Positions 36,170-46,036 of a DNA stretch of 64,000 nt are shown in pieces (positions within the stretch are counted from its first letter, which is position 1; every line of letters begins with the position of its first letter). Source of the DNA: Ruegeria sp. R14_0 (GTDB taxonomy: Bacteria > Pseudomonadota > Alphaproteobacteria > Rhodobacterales > Rhodobacteraceae); contig NZ_JAGHRC010000006.1 in NCBI RefSeq assembly GCF_017743975.1, positions 209,962 through 273,961 of the forward strand. Direction: 5' to 3'. The notes beneath the pieces are model-generated. The model saw only the letters and a list, made by a program, of their open reading frames with translations. It was not told where the DNA came from and ran no database searches. The position numbers and the translations under genes are program-made.

Positions 36170-37057
36170 ATGGACCGTTTCTCTGAACTTCGTGCCTTTG
36201 TGGATGTGGTTGAAGCAGGCAGTTTTTCCGGTGCAGCCCGTGAAACCGGGCAATCCCGGTCCTCGGTCAACCGACTGGTTATCGCGCTGGAAGAACGTCT
36301 GGGGGTACAACTGCTGCACCGAACCACGCGCTCGGTGTCGACTAACAGCAATGGGCGCGCACTATACGAGCGCGCCAAACAGATATTGAATGATCTTGAA
36401 GAGGTAGAGCTTTCGGTTACGGCCTCTCAGCGCGTGCCGGTCGGAAAGCTTCGGATCAGTGCACCTCATTCGTTCGGAGATCTGGACTTTTCTGAAATTG
36501 TCACCGGTTTTCTCAAGCAGCATCCGCAGGTGGAAATCGAAATTTCCTTCGAGAACCGTCTGATTGATCCGGTCACCGAAGGATATGACCTTGTGATCCG
36601 GGTGGCCGAGCCGGATGAAGAAACCGTGTTGGTGGACCACCGCATCATGACGTTGGATTATCTCCTGTGCGCATCCCCATCTTATCTGCGTGAATATGGA
36701 ACTCCACAAACGGCTGAGTGTTTGAAGGATCACCATGGTCTGAGTTTGCTGCAGTCCGAACAGTCGGGGTTTTGGGTCCTGTCGGGTCCGGATGGCCCTG
36801 CAAAGGTCAAGGTTCGCCCGGTTTTGCGCGCAAACACTATGGATGCTCTTTTGAAGGCTGCGTCAGAAGGGTTGGGCATAGCGGTACTTCCGGAATATGC
36901 AATTCGGTCCGAGCTAGAGGCGGGGCGGCTGCGGCAGCTTTTGAGTGACTATCAGTTTCCCTCTCGTATGTTGCAAGTGATCTACCCTCCGGCGCGGCAC
37001 CTTTCGGCCAACGTGCAGGCATTTACGGATTTTGTCTCGGACTGGTGCAAACGCTAA
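36170..37057 (+). CDS. LysR-family regulator
   Basis: 295 residues. The HTH region is 'AGSFSGAARETGQSRSSVNR' and the wing 'LLHRTTRSVSTNSNGRALYE'. Effector domain 90-290. It diverges from pirin over 112 bases, which makes pirin the likely target, a common arrangement. The region downstream leads into the arginine deiminase operon after 270 bases. Confidence 0.92.
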   Translation: MDRFSELRAFVDVVEAGSFSGAARETGQSRSSVNRLVIALEERLGVQLLHRTTRSVSTNSNGRALYERAKQILNDLEEVELSVTASQRVPVGKLRISAPHSFGDLDFSEIVTGFLKQHPQVEIEISFENRLIDPVTEGYDLVIRVAEPDEETVLVDHRIMTLDYLLCASPSYLREYGTPQTAECLKDHHGLSLLQSEQSGFWVLSGPDGPAKVKVRPVLRANTMDALLKAASEGLGIAVLPEYAIRSELEAGRLRQLLSDYQFPSRMLQVIYPPARHLSANVQAFTDFVSDWCKR

Positions 37058-37277
37058 GGGCGTCCTCATCGGATCTGACCAAACGTACATGCACAGACCA
37101 ATCGGCAGAAACCGGCCAAGTGGTTCAAATTCCAGCCAAAGGCAACTTTCATTGCGCAAACGAGAATTGAGTGCGCCAGTTGGACGGCCGGTTGGCCGCC
37201 TATGACGCGGGCAAATGGGGTCGCGTTTTACGAAAGTGACAAGTCGCCGACTTAGTATTAAGTTGAGGCATAAATAT

Positions 37278-37289
37278 TCAAATATTTGA
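37278..37289. promoter_or_regulatory. A/T-rich palindrome upstream of the arginine operon
   Basis: TCAAATATTTGA, a perfect 12-base palindrome, inside AAATATTCAAATATTTGA, 39-50 bases upstream of the first gene. Sites of this kind can be operators for arginine or oxygen regulators, but it does not match the FNR consensus, and only resembles an ARG box in its A/T-rich nature. The surrounding 270 bases hold no gene. Confidence 0.4.
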
Positions 37290-37327
37290 CTGCTAAGTTT
37301 CTCAGCTTCATCCAGCGCGAGTCTCAA

Positions 37328-38815
37328 ATGTCCAAGTTCAAATTTCCTACCGCCTTTACCATTCTGTTCATTCTGATTGCCGTTGTCGCTGCCCTTACCT
37401 GGGTTATTCCGGCCGGTGAGTATGACCGTCAGATGAACGAAGCCCTGGGCAGCGAAGCGCCTGTTCCGGGCACCTACCACGAAGTGGAGCCGAACCCTCA
37501 GGGGCTTACGGCGGTCATCCTTGCTCCGATTGCCGGTATGTATGATCCTGGGCTTCTGGGAAGTTCATCAAGCGCCGCAATTGATGTCGCTCTGTTTGTT
37601 CTGGTCATTGGTGGTTTCCTGATGGTTGTCACCAAAACTGGGGCCATCGACGCTGGAATCGGGTGGTTGCTGCACAGGCTGGCTGGACGTGAAATCCTTA
37701 TGATCCCGATCCTGATGATCGCCTTTGCCTTTGGAGGGACAAGCTATGGCATGGCGGAAGAATCCCTCGCGTTCTACGCTCTGATTATTCCGGTCTTTAT
37801 TCGGGCAGGGTACGACTCGTTGACCGGGGTCGCGGTGATCATGCTTGGCGCAGGCATTGGAACCCTGGGCTCTACCTTCAATGCATTTGCGACGGTTGTT
37901 GCCTCGCAAGGTGCGGGTATTCCGTTCACCAACGGGATCGTTCTTAGGTTCATTATTCTGATCCTTTGTTTGGCTGCAGGTATCGCATTCGTCATGCGAT
38001 ACGCATCACGCGTAAAAGCCGACCCTTCATTGTCGGTGGTTGCGGATCAGGCCGAGGAAAATCGGGCGCATTTCCTAAAGGGTTCGGAAGGCGATGACAC
38101 GTTTCCCGAGATGACCAAAACGCGTTCGATCATTTTGGTCCTGTTCGGAGTCACATTCGCCATCATGATCTATGGCGTTGTTGCGCTGGGGTGGTGGATG
38201 GCCGAGATGTCAGGCCTCTTCCTGGTAATGTCCATCATTGTCTGGTGGGTCGGGAAAACGGATGAAGGGTCCAGAATGGACGAAGGGACCTTTGTGGAAA
38301 CCTTCGTCGATGGCGCGCGCGATTTGCTGGGTGTTGCCCTGATCATTGGCGTCGCGCGCGGTGTGGTCGTGATTATGGACGCGGGCAAGATCACCGACAC
38401 GATCCTTGCCGGGGCCGAGGGGTTTGTTTCAGGGCTGAGCGAGTTTGCATTTATCAACGCGATGTTTGGCATTCAGATCTTGATGTCATTCCTGGTGCCG
38501 TCCTCGTCAGGGCTGGCTACGCTTTCGATGCCGATCATGGCGCCACTTGCAGACTTTGCAGGCGTCGGGCGCGATCTCGTGGTCACGGCGTACCAGTCGG
38601 CAAACGGATGGGTGAACCTATTCAACCCGACATTTGCTGTCGTCATGGGGGGGCTGGCCATCGGCCGCGTGTCGTATGACCGGTGGTTACGCTTTGTGTT
38701 CCCACTACTGGTTATCCTGGCCGTGATCATCTGCGCCGCGCTTACCGTTGGGGCCATCACGGATCCGGGGATCGACGGGCCCGTAACCGAGACCTCAGAC
38801 ACAACAGCGAACTGA
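37328..38815 (+). CDS. YfcC family carrier
   Basis: Inner membrane carrier of 495 residues with about 12 hydrophobic segments, of the YfcC / C4-dicarboxylate-like carrier superfamily. Signatures: 'TWVIPAGEYDRQMNEALG' near residue 30 and 'AFGGTSYGMAEESLAFYAL'. The C-terminal half has 'FLVPSSSGLATLSMPIM'. Members near arc genes are thought to exchange basic amino acids. The start is ATG 37328; the frame is open 14 codons further upstream. It is 9 bases before the APC carrier. First gene of the operon. Confidence 0.85.
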   Translation: MSKFKFPTAFTILFILIAVVAALTWVIPAGEYDRQMNEALGSEAPVPGTYHEVEPNPQGLTAVILAPIAGMYDPGLLGSSSSAAIDVALFVLVIGGFLMVVTKTGAIDAGIGWLLHRLAGREILMIPILMIAFAFGGTSYGMAEESLAFYALIIPVFIRAGYDSLTGVAVIMLGAGIGTLGSTFNAFATVVASQGAGIPFTNGIVLRFIILILCLAAGIAFVMRYASRVKADPSLSVVADQAEENRAHFLKGSEGDDTFPEMTKTRSIILVLFGVTFAIMIYGVVALGWWMAEMSGLFLVMSIIVWWVGKTDEGSRMDEGTFVETFVDGARDLLGVALIIGVARGVVVIMDAGKITDTILAGAEGFVSGLSEFAFINAMFGIQILMSFLVPSSSGLATLSMPIMAPLADFAGVGRDLVVTAYQSANGWVNLFNPTFAVVMGGLAIGRVSYDRWLRFVFPLLVILAVIICAALTVGAITDPGIDGPVTETSDTTAN

Positions 38816-38824
38816 GCCGTCGCA

Positions 38825-40204
38825 ATGACCGATCGCTCCGCTCCAGAGACGACGTCGACATCGGGTGCCCTTGGGCTGACGGCCTGTATCGCTTTGGTCG
38901 TTGGAAACATGATCGGTTCAGGAGTGTTTTTGCTGCCGGCATCACTTGCGCCGTTTGGACCAATTGCAATTGGCGGGTGGATTCTGACTTCGGCCGGGGC
39001 GCTTGTTCTCGCGATCATATTCGGAAGGCTGTCGCGAGTCGTCTCAAAACCTGGCGGTCCCTATGCCTACTCGCAAGAAGCATTCGGAGACTTTGCAGGC
39101 TTCATTATTGCCTGGGGGTATTGGATCGCGCTTTGGACTGGAAACGCCGCCGTTGCTGTCGCGTTGGTGGGGTATTTGGGGTTCCTGTTCCCGATCATTG
39201 TTGAAGTGCCGATGTACGGTCTCTCGACCGCGTTGGTTGCAATCTGGACGCTCACCTTGGTCAACATCCGAGGAGTCGAAGGCGCCGGATTTGTTCAGAT
39301 CGTGACCACGGTGCTTAAACTTGCTCCGCTGATCGTCATTGGCACGCTGGGTATCTTCTGGATCAACACCGAGAACTACGTTCCGGTCAACCAAAGTGGC
39401 ACCACGGCGTTTACGGCGATTTCTGCCGCGGCTGCTCTGACGCTTTGGGCCTATTTGGGCCTTGAATCTGCAACAGTTCCCTCCGGCGATGTCATCGAAC
39501 CAGAAAAGACCATTCCACGCGCAACCGTGATCGGGGTGATTATCGCGGCGAGCGTCTACATCTCGGTAACCGCCGTTTCGATGGGCGTCATTCCGGCAGA
39601 ATTGCTCGCTGTTTCCGCTGCCCCGCTTGCCGCTGTTGGCGACGTCATGTTTGGCCCGATTGGCGGTGTCCTTGTGGCCGTAGGTGCGGTGATTTCGACG
39701 TTCGGAACCCTGAACGGTTTCACCTTGCTCAGCGGTCAGGTCCCTTATGGCGCCGCATTGGATCGCGTTTTCCCCGCGGCGCTGGGCCGTAAATCCAAGT
39801 TTGGAACACCGGCAAATGCGTTGATCCTGTCGAACGCTCTGGCCTCGGTTCTGATCATCATGAACTATGCTCAGGGTCTAGTCGCCGCGTTCAACTTTGT
39901 CATTCTGCTAGCCGTTGTAGCCAGCCTGTTGCCCTATGCCATCTGCTCAGTAGCCGAAATCATGATCCGGTTGAAAGGCGGGCAAGTCCTGCATGGCCCG
40001 GAACTGGCCAAGGTTGTCGTGCTGGGCGCACTTGGATTCATCTACTCCGTCTGGGCCTTCATCGGTTCGGGCGCTGAAACCGTTTTGGTCGGCTCGGTCC
40101 TGCTGCTGGCGGGCGTGCCCATCCATGTCTGGGTCCGCTGGAGCCAGGCCAATGACATTGAAGACATTCAGAAAACGGATAGTTCGAAAGGAGAGTTGCA
40201 ATGA
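38825..40204 (+). CDS. APC family amino acid antiporter
   Basis: Inner membrane carrier, 459 residues, about 12 helices. The family marker '[19 protein letters not shown]' lies in the first helix and '[20 protein letters not shown]' follows. It resembles AdiC/PotE-type exchangers, consistent with arginine-ornithine exchange. Its stop overlaps the arcA start by 4 bases (ATGA). The operon therefore has two different carriers, and which one exchanges arginine for ornithine cannot be told from sequence. Confidence 0.85.
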   Translation: MTDRSAPETTSTSGALGLTACIALVVGNMIGSGVFLLPASLAPFGPIAIGGWILTSAGALVLAIIFGRLSRVVSKPGGPYAYSQEAFGDFAGFIIAWGYWIALWTGNAAVAVALVGYLGFLFPIIVEVPMYGLSTALVAIWTLTLVNIRGVEGAGFVQIVTTVLKLAPLIVIGTLGIFWINTENYVPVNQSGTTAFTAISAAAALTLWAYLGLESATVPSGDVIEPEKTIPRATVIGVIIAASVYISVTAVSMGVIPAELLAVSAAPLAAVGDVMFGPIGGVLVAVGAVISTFGTLNGFTLLSGQVPYGAALDRVFPAALGRKSKFGTPANALILSNALASVLIIMNYAQGLVAAFNFVILLAVVASLLPYAICSVAEIMIRLKGGQVLHGPELAKVVVLGALGFIYSVWAFIGSGAETVLVGSVLLLAGVPIHVWVRWSQANDIEDIQKTDSSKGELQ

Positions 40205-41427
40205 AGCTCGGCGTTCATTCCGAGATCGGAAAGCTCAACAAGGTGATCGTCTCGCGCCCGTCACTGGCGCATGATCGATTGACACCGCGAAATTGCGAAG
40301 AGCTTCTGTTCGATGATGTCATCTGGGTTGAACAGGCCCGCAAGGACCACGCTGAATTCTGTTCCCTGATGCGTGAGCGCGGGGTCGAGGTCTATGACAT
40401 TCAGGATCTGCTGGCGCAGGCCATCGCGGACGACCCGGCGGCGCGGGCCTTCATGCTGGACCGTTTGATTACGCCGAATATGGTTGGCCTTGGCTTTTCG
40501 GTGGAAATGCGGGCCTGGCTGGATGAGATGGACGCCAAGACCTTGGCGCGCCACATGCTGGGTGGGATCATCTTTGCCGATCTGCCCAAAGGTATGATTG
40601 ACGAACAATTTGGCGACTTGGTTTCGCTGGGTGATTTCATTCTGCCCGCCGTTCCGAATGCGCAGTTCCAGCGGGACCCGTCCTGTTGGATGTTCAATGG
40701 GGTCACGACCAACCCGATGTTCTGGCCCGCTCGCAAGCCGGAAACACTGATCATGCGCACGGTGTATCGCTACCATAAGATGTTCAAGAACGCCGAGTTC
40801 GAGTTCTGGTGGGGCGACAGCGACGACGATTTCGGCCTCGCCTCGGTCGAGGGTGGCGATGTGCAGCCGGTGGGCAATGGAACAGTGTTTATCGGCATGG
40901 GCGAGCGCACCACCCGACAGGCCGTGGCACAGGTTTCAGAAGCGCTGTTCCGCAAGGGCGGCGCCGAACGTGTTGTCGCCTGCGCCATGCCCAAAAGCCG
41001 CGCGGCCATGCATCTGGATACGGTCTTCACTTGCCTCGACCATGACAAGGTCACCGCATTCTCGGAAGTTGCGGACCAGATCACCTGCATCTCGATCCGT
41101 CCGGGTGACCGTGGAGATTTGGATATCCACGTTGAAAAAGGACACCTGTTCGACGTCTACAAAGAGGCCCTTGGGCTAAACTCGCTGGAAGTCATCTCGA
41201 CCGGTGGCAACGAATTCCAGGCCGAGCGCGAACAATGGGATGACGGGAATAACGTCGTGGCCCTATCGCCCGGCGTTGTAGTTGGCTACGCGCGCAACAC
41301 GTTTACGAACGGCAAGATGCGCGCAGCTGGCGTCGAAGTGATCGAAATCTCAGGCCAGGAACTGGGTCGCGGCCGCGGCGGTGGCCACTGCATGACCTGC
41401 CCAATCGACCGCGACCCCGCCTATTGA
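40201..41427 (+). CDS. arcA: arginine deiminase
   Basis: Hydrolyses arginine to citrulline and ammonia, first step of the ADI pathway. 408 residues, family length. Key parts: '[17 protein letters not shown]' (Asp/substrate loop), His in '[13 protein letters not shown]', and the C-terminal nucleophile Cys397 in '[13 protein letters not shown]'. It starts by ATGA overlap with the APC carrier, so it is tightly co-expressed. Expected in the cytoplasm. The pathway yields one ATP per arginine through the last gene. Confidence 0.96.
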   Translation: MKLGVHSEIGKLNKVIVSRPSLAHDRLTPRNCEELLFDDVIWVEQARKDHAEFCSLMRERGVEVYDIQDLLAQAIADDPAARAFMLDRLITPNMVGLGFSVEMRAWLDEMDAKTLARHMLGGIIFADLPKGMIDEQFGDLVSLGDFILPAVPNAQFQRDPSCWMFNGVTTNPMFWPARKPETLIMRTVYRYHKMFKNAEFEFWWGDSDDDFGLASVEGGDVQPVGNGTVFIGMGERTTRQAVAQVSEALFRKGGAERVVACAMPKSRAAMHLDTVFTCLDHDKVTAFSEVADQITCISIRPGDRGDLDIHVEKGHLFDVYKEALGLNSLEVISTGGNEFQAEREQWDDGNNVVALSPGVVVGYARNTFTNGKMRAAGVEVIEISGQELGRGRGGGHCMTCPIDRDPAY

Positions 41428-41483
41428 ATTTACCAAGGGTGCAGCCCTCTTGCGCCCGCTGATTTTTGTTAGGGAGAGACAAA

Positions 41484-42482
41484 ATGGCATTCAATCTCAA
41501 AGGCCGTAGCTATCTGAAAATTGCCGATTTCAGTCAGCGTGAAATGCTGTACCTGCTGGATCTGGCCCGTGATCTGAAACGCGCGAAATATGCCCGCGCT
41601 GAACAGCCCTCGCTGACCGGCAAGAACATTTGCCTGATCTTCGAGAAAACCTCGACCCGCACCCGCTGTGCGTTTGAAGTGGCTGCCTACGATCAGGGTG
41701 CGAATATCACCTATCTCGATCCGTCGGGATCGCAGATTGGGCACAAGGAGTCGATGAAAGACACAGCGCGCGTTTTGGGCCGCATGTTCGACGGGATCGA
41801 GTTTCGCGGTGCGGGTCAGGACATGGTTGAAACGCTGTCAGACTATGCCGGTGTTCCGGTCTATAACGGCCTGACCGACGACTGGCATCCGACCCAGATG
41901 CTCGCAGACATGCAGACCATGATCGAGCACGCAGACAAGCCTCGGAAAGACATCGTTTATGCCTACTCGGGCGATTGTCGGTCAAACATGGGCAACTCAC
42001 TGCTGATGCTGGGCGCGATCATGGGCTGCGACGTCCGGATGATTTCGCCGAAAGAAACCCAGCCCCATGACGATGTACGCGAATTGGCAATGGAACGGGC
42101 CGAAAAGACGGGCGCACGTGTGACGATCACGGACGATACGTCTGCTGTCGAAGGTGCCGACTTCATCCATACCGATGTCTGGGTCTCGATGGGTGAACCA
42201 AAAGAGGTCTGGGCCGAGCGCATCAAGCTGCTGAGCCCTTATCAGGTCAACATGGATCTGATGAAGAAAACCGGCAATCCAGCGGTCAAGTTCATGCACT
42301 GCCTGCCTGCGTTCCATGATCTGGAAACCAAGGTTGGTCAGGACATTCACGAACAATTCGGTATCACCGAAATGGAGGTGACCGACGAAGTCTTTGAAAG
42401 CGATATGAACATCGCCTTCGAGCAAGCCGAAAACCGGATGCACACCATCAAGGCGATCCTCGTCGCGACATTGGGAGCCTGA
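41484..42482 (+). CDS. arcB: ornithine carbamoyltransferase (catabolic context)
   Basis: 332 residues. In this operon it runs from citrulline and phosphate to ornithine and carbamoyl phosphate. The carbamoyl phosphate site '[14 protein letters not shown]' and the ornithine-side '[10 protein letters not shown]' are intact. Start ATG 41484, with the strong ribosome binding site AGGGAGAG 7 bases before; the frame at 41466 is not needed. Length and the DDWHPTQ region ('[13 protein letters not shown]') match OTC. Catabolic rather than anabolic is inferred from neighbours. Confidence 0.94.
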   Translation: MAFNLKGRSYLKIADFSQREMLYLLDLARDLKRAKYARAEQPSLTGKNICLIFEKTSTRTRCAFEVAAYDQGANITYLDPSGSQIGHKESMKDTARVLGRMFDGIEFRGAGQDMVETLSDYAGVPVYNGLTDDWHPTQMLADMQTMIEHADKPRKDIVYAYSGDCRSNMGNSLLMLGAIMGCDVRMISPKETQPHDDVRELAMERAEKTGARVTITDDTSAVEGADFIHTDVWVSMGEPKEVWAERIKLLSPYQVNMDLMKKTGNPAVKFMHCLPAFHDLETKVGQDIHEQFGITEMEVTDEVFESDMNIAFEQAENRMHTIKAILVATLGA

Positions 42483-42485
42483 TCC

Positions 42486-43424
42486 ATGGGACGCGTTGTT
42501 GTAGCACTTGGCGGCAACGCGCTTCTCAAACGGGGTGAGGCGATGACGGCGGACAATCAACGCAAGAACGCGAAGATTGCCGCCAAAGCCCTCGCCCCGC
42601 TTTGCGAAGCGCATGAAACCGTCATCACCCACGGCAATGGTCCGCAGGTTGGAATGCTGGCCTTGCAAGAGATCATGTACACGGATGTCGAGGAATACCC
42701 GCTGGACGTTTTGGTTGGCGAAACGATGGGTATGATCGGGTACATGATCGAACAGGAGCTTGGGAACATCCTGCCCTTCGAGCATCACATCGCGACCCTG
42801 TTGACCATGATCGAGGTCGACCCCAACGACCCGGCCTTCGAAAACCCGACCAAGTTCATCGGTCAGGTCTATTCCGAAGCGGACGCCAAGAAAGAGGCGG
42901 CCGACAAGGGCTGGACGGTGAAACCGGATGGTGAGTATTGGCGCCGGGTCGTTCCATCGCCCCGCCCGAAACGTATCTTTCAGGTCGAACCAATCCGTTG
43001 GATCCTGGAAAAGGGCGCGACTGTGATTGCTGCCGGAGGCGGCGGCATCCCGACGATGTATGCTGCAGGTGCCGAACGGAAACTGGTCGGGGTCGAAGCC
43101 GTCATCGACAAGGATTTTGCGTCCTGTCTTCTGGCGCAGAACCTGGGCGCAGATGTCTTTGTCATCGCTACGGATGCTGAGGCGGTGTTTCTGAATTGGG
43201 GAACGCCTGACCAGAAAGGTATTAGGTCGATCACTCCGGATGCTTTGGACAAGTATGACTTTCCTGCGGGATCCATGGGTCCAAAGGTGCAAGCCGCGCA
43301 AGACTTCGTGCGTTCATCAGGCGGTCGCGCGATCATTTGCGCCTTAGCCGACGTTCCTGCCGCCGTTCGGGGTGAAAAAGGAACAACAGTATCCTTGGAG
43401 GCTGTGGAAACACAGTTTCACTAG
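42486..43424 (+). CDS. arcC: carbamate kinase
   Basis: Transfers phosphate from carbamoyl phosphate to ADP, giving ATP, CO2 and ammonia; the energy-yielding end of the ADI pathway. 312 residues. The glycine loop '[14 protein letters not shown]', the '[14 protein letters not shown]' motif and '[14 protein letters not shown]' are intact. It follows OTC by 3 bases and is the last gene of the arginine operon. The 270 bases after it hold only a short unsupported reading frame. Confidence 0.95.
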   Translation: MGRVVVALGGNALLKRGEAMTADNQRKNAKIAAKALAPLCEAHETVITHGNGPQVGMLALQEIMYTDVEEYPLDVLVGETMGMIGYMIEQELGNILPFEHHIATLLTMIEVDPNDPAFENPTKFIGQVYSEADAKKEAADKGWTVKPDGEYWRRVVPSPRPKRIFQVEPIRWILEKGATVIAAGGGGIPTMYAAGAERKLVGVEAVIDKDFASCLLAQNLGADVFVIATDAEAVFLNWGTPDQKGIRSITPDALDKYDFPAGSMGPKVQAAQDFVRSSGGRAIICALADVPAAVRGEKGTTVSLEAVETQFH

Positions 43425-43694
43425 ATTGCTACAACCCGCGGCACCTGCGGAATGCTGCCAAGGCGTTGGAGCTTGACTCAAGTTCAGGTTCAACGACCTT
43501 GGATCAGCGTCCCGAAACCAACAAAAGCGCCCTGTCTTTCAGGCGTCATCGTAAATCAAACCAACCAAGTTCGTGTTTGAATCGGGCATTGGAGGCCGGT
43601 TTCCGTACGGGCCAAAACTCAACCACCCCGGATATTGTGTCAGCCACTTTGACCGTTGACCGCGCTTTGTCTCAATAAGGAGTGTGCCGGAGAT

Positions 43695-44327
43695 TTATGG
43701 GCCTCCCTTTTTGTTTAACGTAATGCGTCCGAGAAGTGCCTTTCGACCAAACACGAACATCAAAACCAAGGCAATTGGAACCAGTATTGCGACTATTACC
43801 GAGATGTGATGCAGACCCTTGGCCTGCAGGGAAACGTGCTGCCCGAACTGGTATGCAAGTATTGTCCAGAACAGAACCCAAAGCACCGAGCCCACAACGT
43901 TCGCAACAAAGAACTTCATCCAGGGCATGTTTGCCGATCCGGCGACCAAGCCATTTAGCTGCCTTAACAGCACGAAAAATCGCGCGCAGACCACGACATA
44001 TGCACCGTACGTGTTGGTTGCGCGTTCTGCAGCCTCATACTTTTCTTCTGTGATGCCAAAACGTGTGCCGTAGGCCAGAATAATGGCACGGCCATACCTT
44101 CGCCCAATCAGATAGGCGACGTTGTCACCTGCTATTGCAGCCAGGCTGGCGGTTATGGCGACCGCGACAATGTTCAGTGACCCTTTTGCCGCAAGCGCCG
44201 ACGTTGCAACCAATGCGCTCTCTCCCGGCAGAGGCAGCCCGAACGTCTCAAAGAAAATCGTAGGGAACAGTATGACGAGTCCGTAAGTCTCAAGAAGATT
44301 TTCGAAGTGGTCTGCCAAGTGATGCAT
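43695..44327 (-). CDS. DedA family membrane protein
   Basis: 210 residues if the start is ATG 44327 ('MHHLADHFENLLETYG'); the frame is open to 44399. It has the DedA/SNARE-associated pattern: 'FFETFGLPLPGESALVATSA', 'AGDNVAYLIGRRYGR', and 'ARFFVLLRQLNGLVAGSANM' with the conserved Arg and Gly. DedA proteins act in membrane lipid or undecaprenyl-phosphate handling in the inner membrane. It stands alone on the minus strand between the arginine operon and the accessory region. Confidence 0.88.
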   Translation of the reverse strand: MHHLADHFENLLETYGLVILFPTIFFETFGLPLPGESALVATSALAAKGSLNIVAVAITASLAAIAGDNVAYLIGRRYGRAIILAYGTRFGITEEKYEAAERATNTYGAYVVVCARFFVLLRQLNGLVAGSANMPWMKFFVANVVGSVLWVLFWTILAYQFGQHVSLQAKGLHHISVIVAILVPIALVLMFVFGRKALLGRITLNKKGGP

Positions 44328-44465
44328 CTTGAGATCCGGCGCTACGGAAACAATCCTGAATTGGTTTGTTTGATGTTCTTTTCTTAATGCTTCGCACAAA
44401 AACTACCAACAAATGGACACCAGCTAAAAGCCATGGATTCACTGTAAATTACAGGAGGAGCTAAA

Positions 44466-44675
44466 GTGGCTTTTAAGTTCAACGAAGTTTGCAAAAACGT
44501 TAGGAGCGCCCTCTTGTCCGCGCCAGAGGAAAAGTTTGAGCGACGTAAAAAAAGAGAATTGGCGCGAAAGAAGCAAAGAGAGACCGATGCTCAGGTTGCA
44601 AAAGACCTTCGAGAGACCGGCCAATGCACTGACTACATCCCAGATCCTTTTTTCTACCGTCACTACTACTTTTGA
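44466..44675 (+). CDS. small, charged protein of unknown function
   Basis: A 69-residue frame with GTG start at 44466, preceded by an almost ideal ribosome binding site (AGGAGGAG, 5 bases before). The middle is strongly charged ('[20 protein letters not shown]') and likely helical, and the tail is aromatic ('[10 protein letters not shown]'). No family recognised. It stands alone at the left edge of the accessory region. The ribosome binding site is the main evidence that it is translated. Confidence 0.5.
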   Translation: MAFKFNEVCKNVRSALLSAPEEKFERRKKRELARKKQRETDAQVAKDLRETGQCTDYIPDPFFYRHYYF

Positions 44676-44720
44676 CACAGTGTTTTGTGCGCTTGCTGCC
44701 AGACTCGTCAATTGCAGCCG

Positions 44721-44870
44721 GATTTCCGGTGGGCAGGCGCCTTTCATATAGAACAGCGAAAAGCCAACCGGGGGTGACAGGAAATGGGTTTGTAGTGTCA
44801 CCGCGACAAGAATGACAAATCAGATCAGTTCCGCGTTATCCAGACTATATCCGGGCACCGTCATTTGCAT
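44721..44870 (-). pseudogene. fragment of a TRAP transporter large permease
   Basis: On the minus strand the frame reads 'MQMTVPGYSLDNAELI', a stop (TGA at 44822-44820), then '[20 protein letters not shown]' and '[13 protein letters not shown]'. This is the conserved C-terminal core of DctM proteins, where 'DPIWFGILVAVNLQTSFLTP' is usual; a Trp codon has become TGA. Nothing recognisable of the rest of the gene remains on either side. It marks loss of a carrier gene at this place. Confidence 0.75.
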
Positions 44871-44953
44871 CGCGCGACTTCACGCCCGCCTAAATTGATC
44901 GAACCTTAACGAAAGCCGGGTTGAACACAGAGTGCGAGCGAACATGACCACTC

Positions 44954-46033
44954 TTAAACCGGACCACGGACGATATCGTGGAAATTGTCCCGAATGGCTG
45001 TCATGGGCACTGTGGTTGTTCGGGCGGCTGGCAACTCCTCCAAAGCGTTGACAACAGTCACGGTTGCGCCGTCATAGCCAATGACGGCGAAGGTGTGATT
45101 GCCAACGACATCCGGCGCGTCGTCAGGACTGCCCAGGATGATCGGGCGCGAAGCGTGTTTGGACAGCCACCGTCGCAAGCGCCGTGTCGTGATAGGCGGC
45201 AGGGTTCCGCCGTCGGTCGTTTCGGCCTCGATCAGGCTTTCCTCTTCGGCGAAACCGGTCATGTCACGCATCGCTTCGGCCAGCCCGACAGTGGCTTCCA
45301 AGCCCTGGTATGTGTTCACGCCGCGGCCAACGGCATAGGCCTTTTCGATCAATGCGGGCCATAGCGCCCCACTGGCGCCACGGGCATAGTGAACCGCGTC
45401 GAAGCGTAAATCGACGAACAGCACCGCCGTCACGGGCACCGCGCCAGGCGCGTCGAGTCGCTGGCGAAGACGCCCAGCCTCAAAGACATCAGTGCTGAGA
45501 GGCTGATAGGGAAAGGGCCGCTGAAAGCGTACGGCGATAAGGCGGTCGGACGTAAAGGGCCCGCCCGGCGATGCCATGGGCAGGGGCGATGGCCGATCAG
45601 CCGGGAAGTACTCATACCCCTTGCGATAACGGTTCGATTCGACCGGCATTGCAACCTCTTTCAGGATGTCATTGCGCAAGCGCCGGTTCTGTCGCGGAAC
45701 ATGGGCCATCGCGCAAAGAACAGCCACCAGCGGGCAATTGCCGAGGAAGCCCTGAATAGGCTCGTGCACCTCGATCGCTGTGCCGAACAGCGGACCCGAG
45801 AAAACCTTCATCCCAAGGTCCTTGCCCAAACCAAGCTGACCTTCGCCAGTGTCTCGATCGGGGTCGGGTTCGATGATTTCTGCCACATCAGCTGTCGCTG
45901 GCGTCCCGCCGCCTAAGGCCGGGCCAGCGGTTCCTGGGGCGGGGCTTTGTGTGGCTTCGTCTGCTGTCGCGTCGGTGTCCAACGTCTGCAAGCCTGCCAG
46001 TGTCACAAGGTTGCGGAACGGATCGAAGGGCAT
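44954..46033 (-). CDS. calpain-like cysteine protease
   Basis: 359 residues, no signal peptide. Residues 90-329 have the calpain (C2) layout: oxyanion Gln94 and nucleophile Cys100 in 'EPIQGFLGNCPLVAVLCAMA', then 'SGALWPALIEKAYAVGRG' and 'YQGLEATVGLAEAMRDMTG', then His313 in 'GNHTFAVIGYDG' and Asn329 in 'VTVVNALEE'. The first 60 residues are low complexity and acidic. It lacks the calcium-binding domains of animal calpains. It lies 3 bases after the 623-residue gene, so both are made together. Substrate unknown; the neighbour is the obvious candidate. Confidence 0.72.
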   Translation of the reverse strand: MPFDPFRNLVTLAGLQTLDTDATADEATQSPAPGTAGPALGGGTPATADVAEIIEPDPDRDTGEGQLGLGKDLGMKVFSGPLFGTAIEVHEPIQGFLGNCPLVAVLCAMAHVPRQNRRLRNDILKEVAMPVESNRYRKGYEYFPADRPSPLPMASPGGPFTSDRLIAVRFQRPFPYQPLSTDVFEAGRLRQRLDAPGAVPVTAVLFVDLRFDAVHYARGASGALWPALIEKAYAVGRGVNTYQGLEATVGLAEAMRDMTGFAEEESLIEAETTDGGTLPPITTRRLRRWLSKHASRPIILGSPDDAPDVVGNHTFAVIGYDGATVTVVNALEELPAARTTTVPMTAIRDNFHDIVRGPV

Positions 46034-46036
46034 GAC

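Noticed and set aside
43466..43678. A 70-codon frame after the carbamate kinase gene
   Set aside because: No ribosome site and no family resemblance; composition looks non-coding.
44439..44801. A 120-codon minus-strand frame
   Set aside because: Only its first part is coding-like (TRAP permease fragment); the rest is antisense to the small protein gene with a strong ribosome site.
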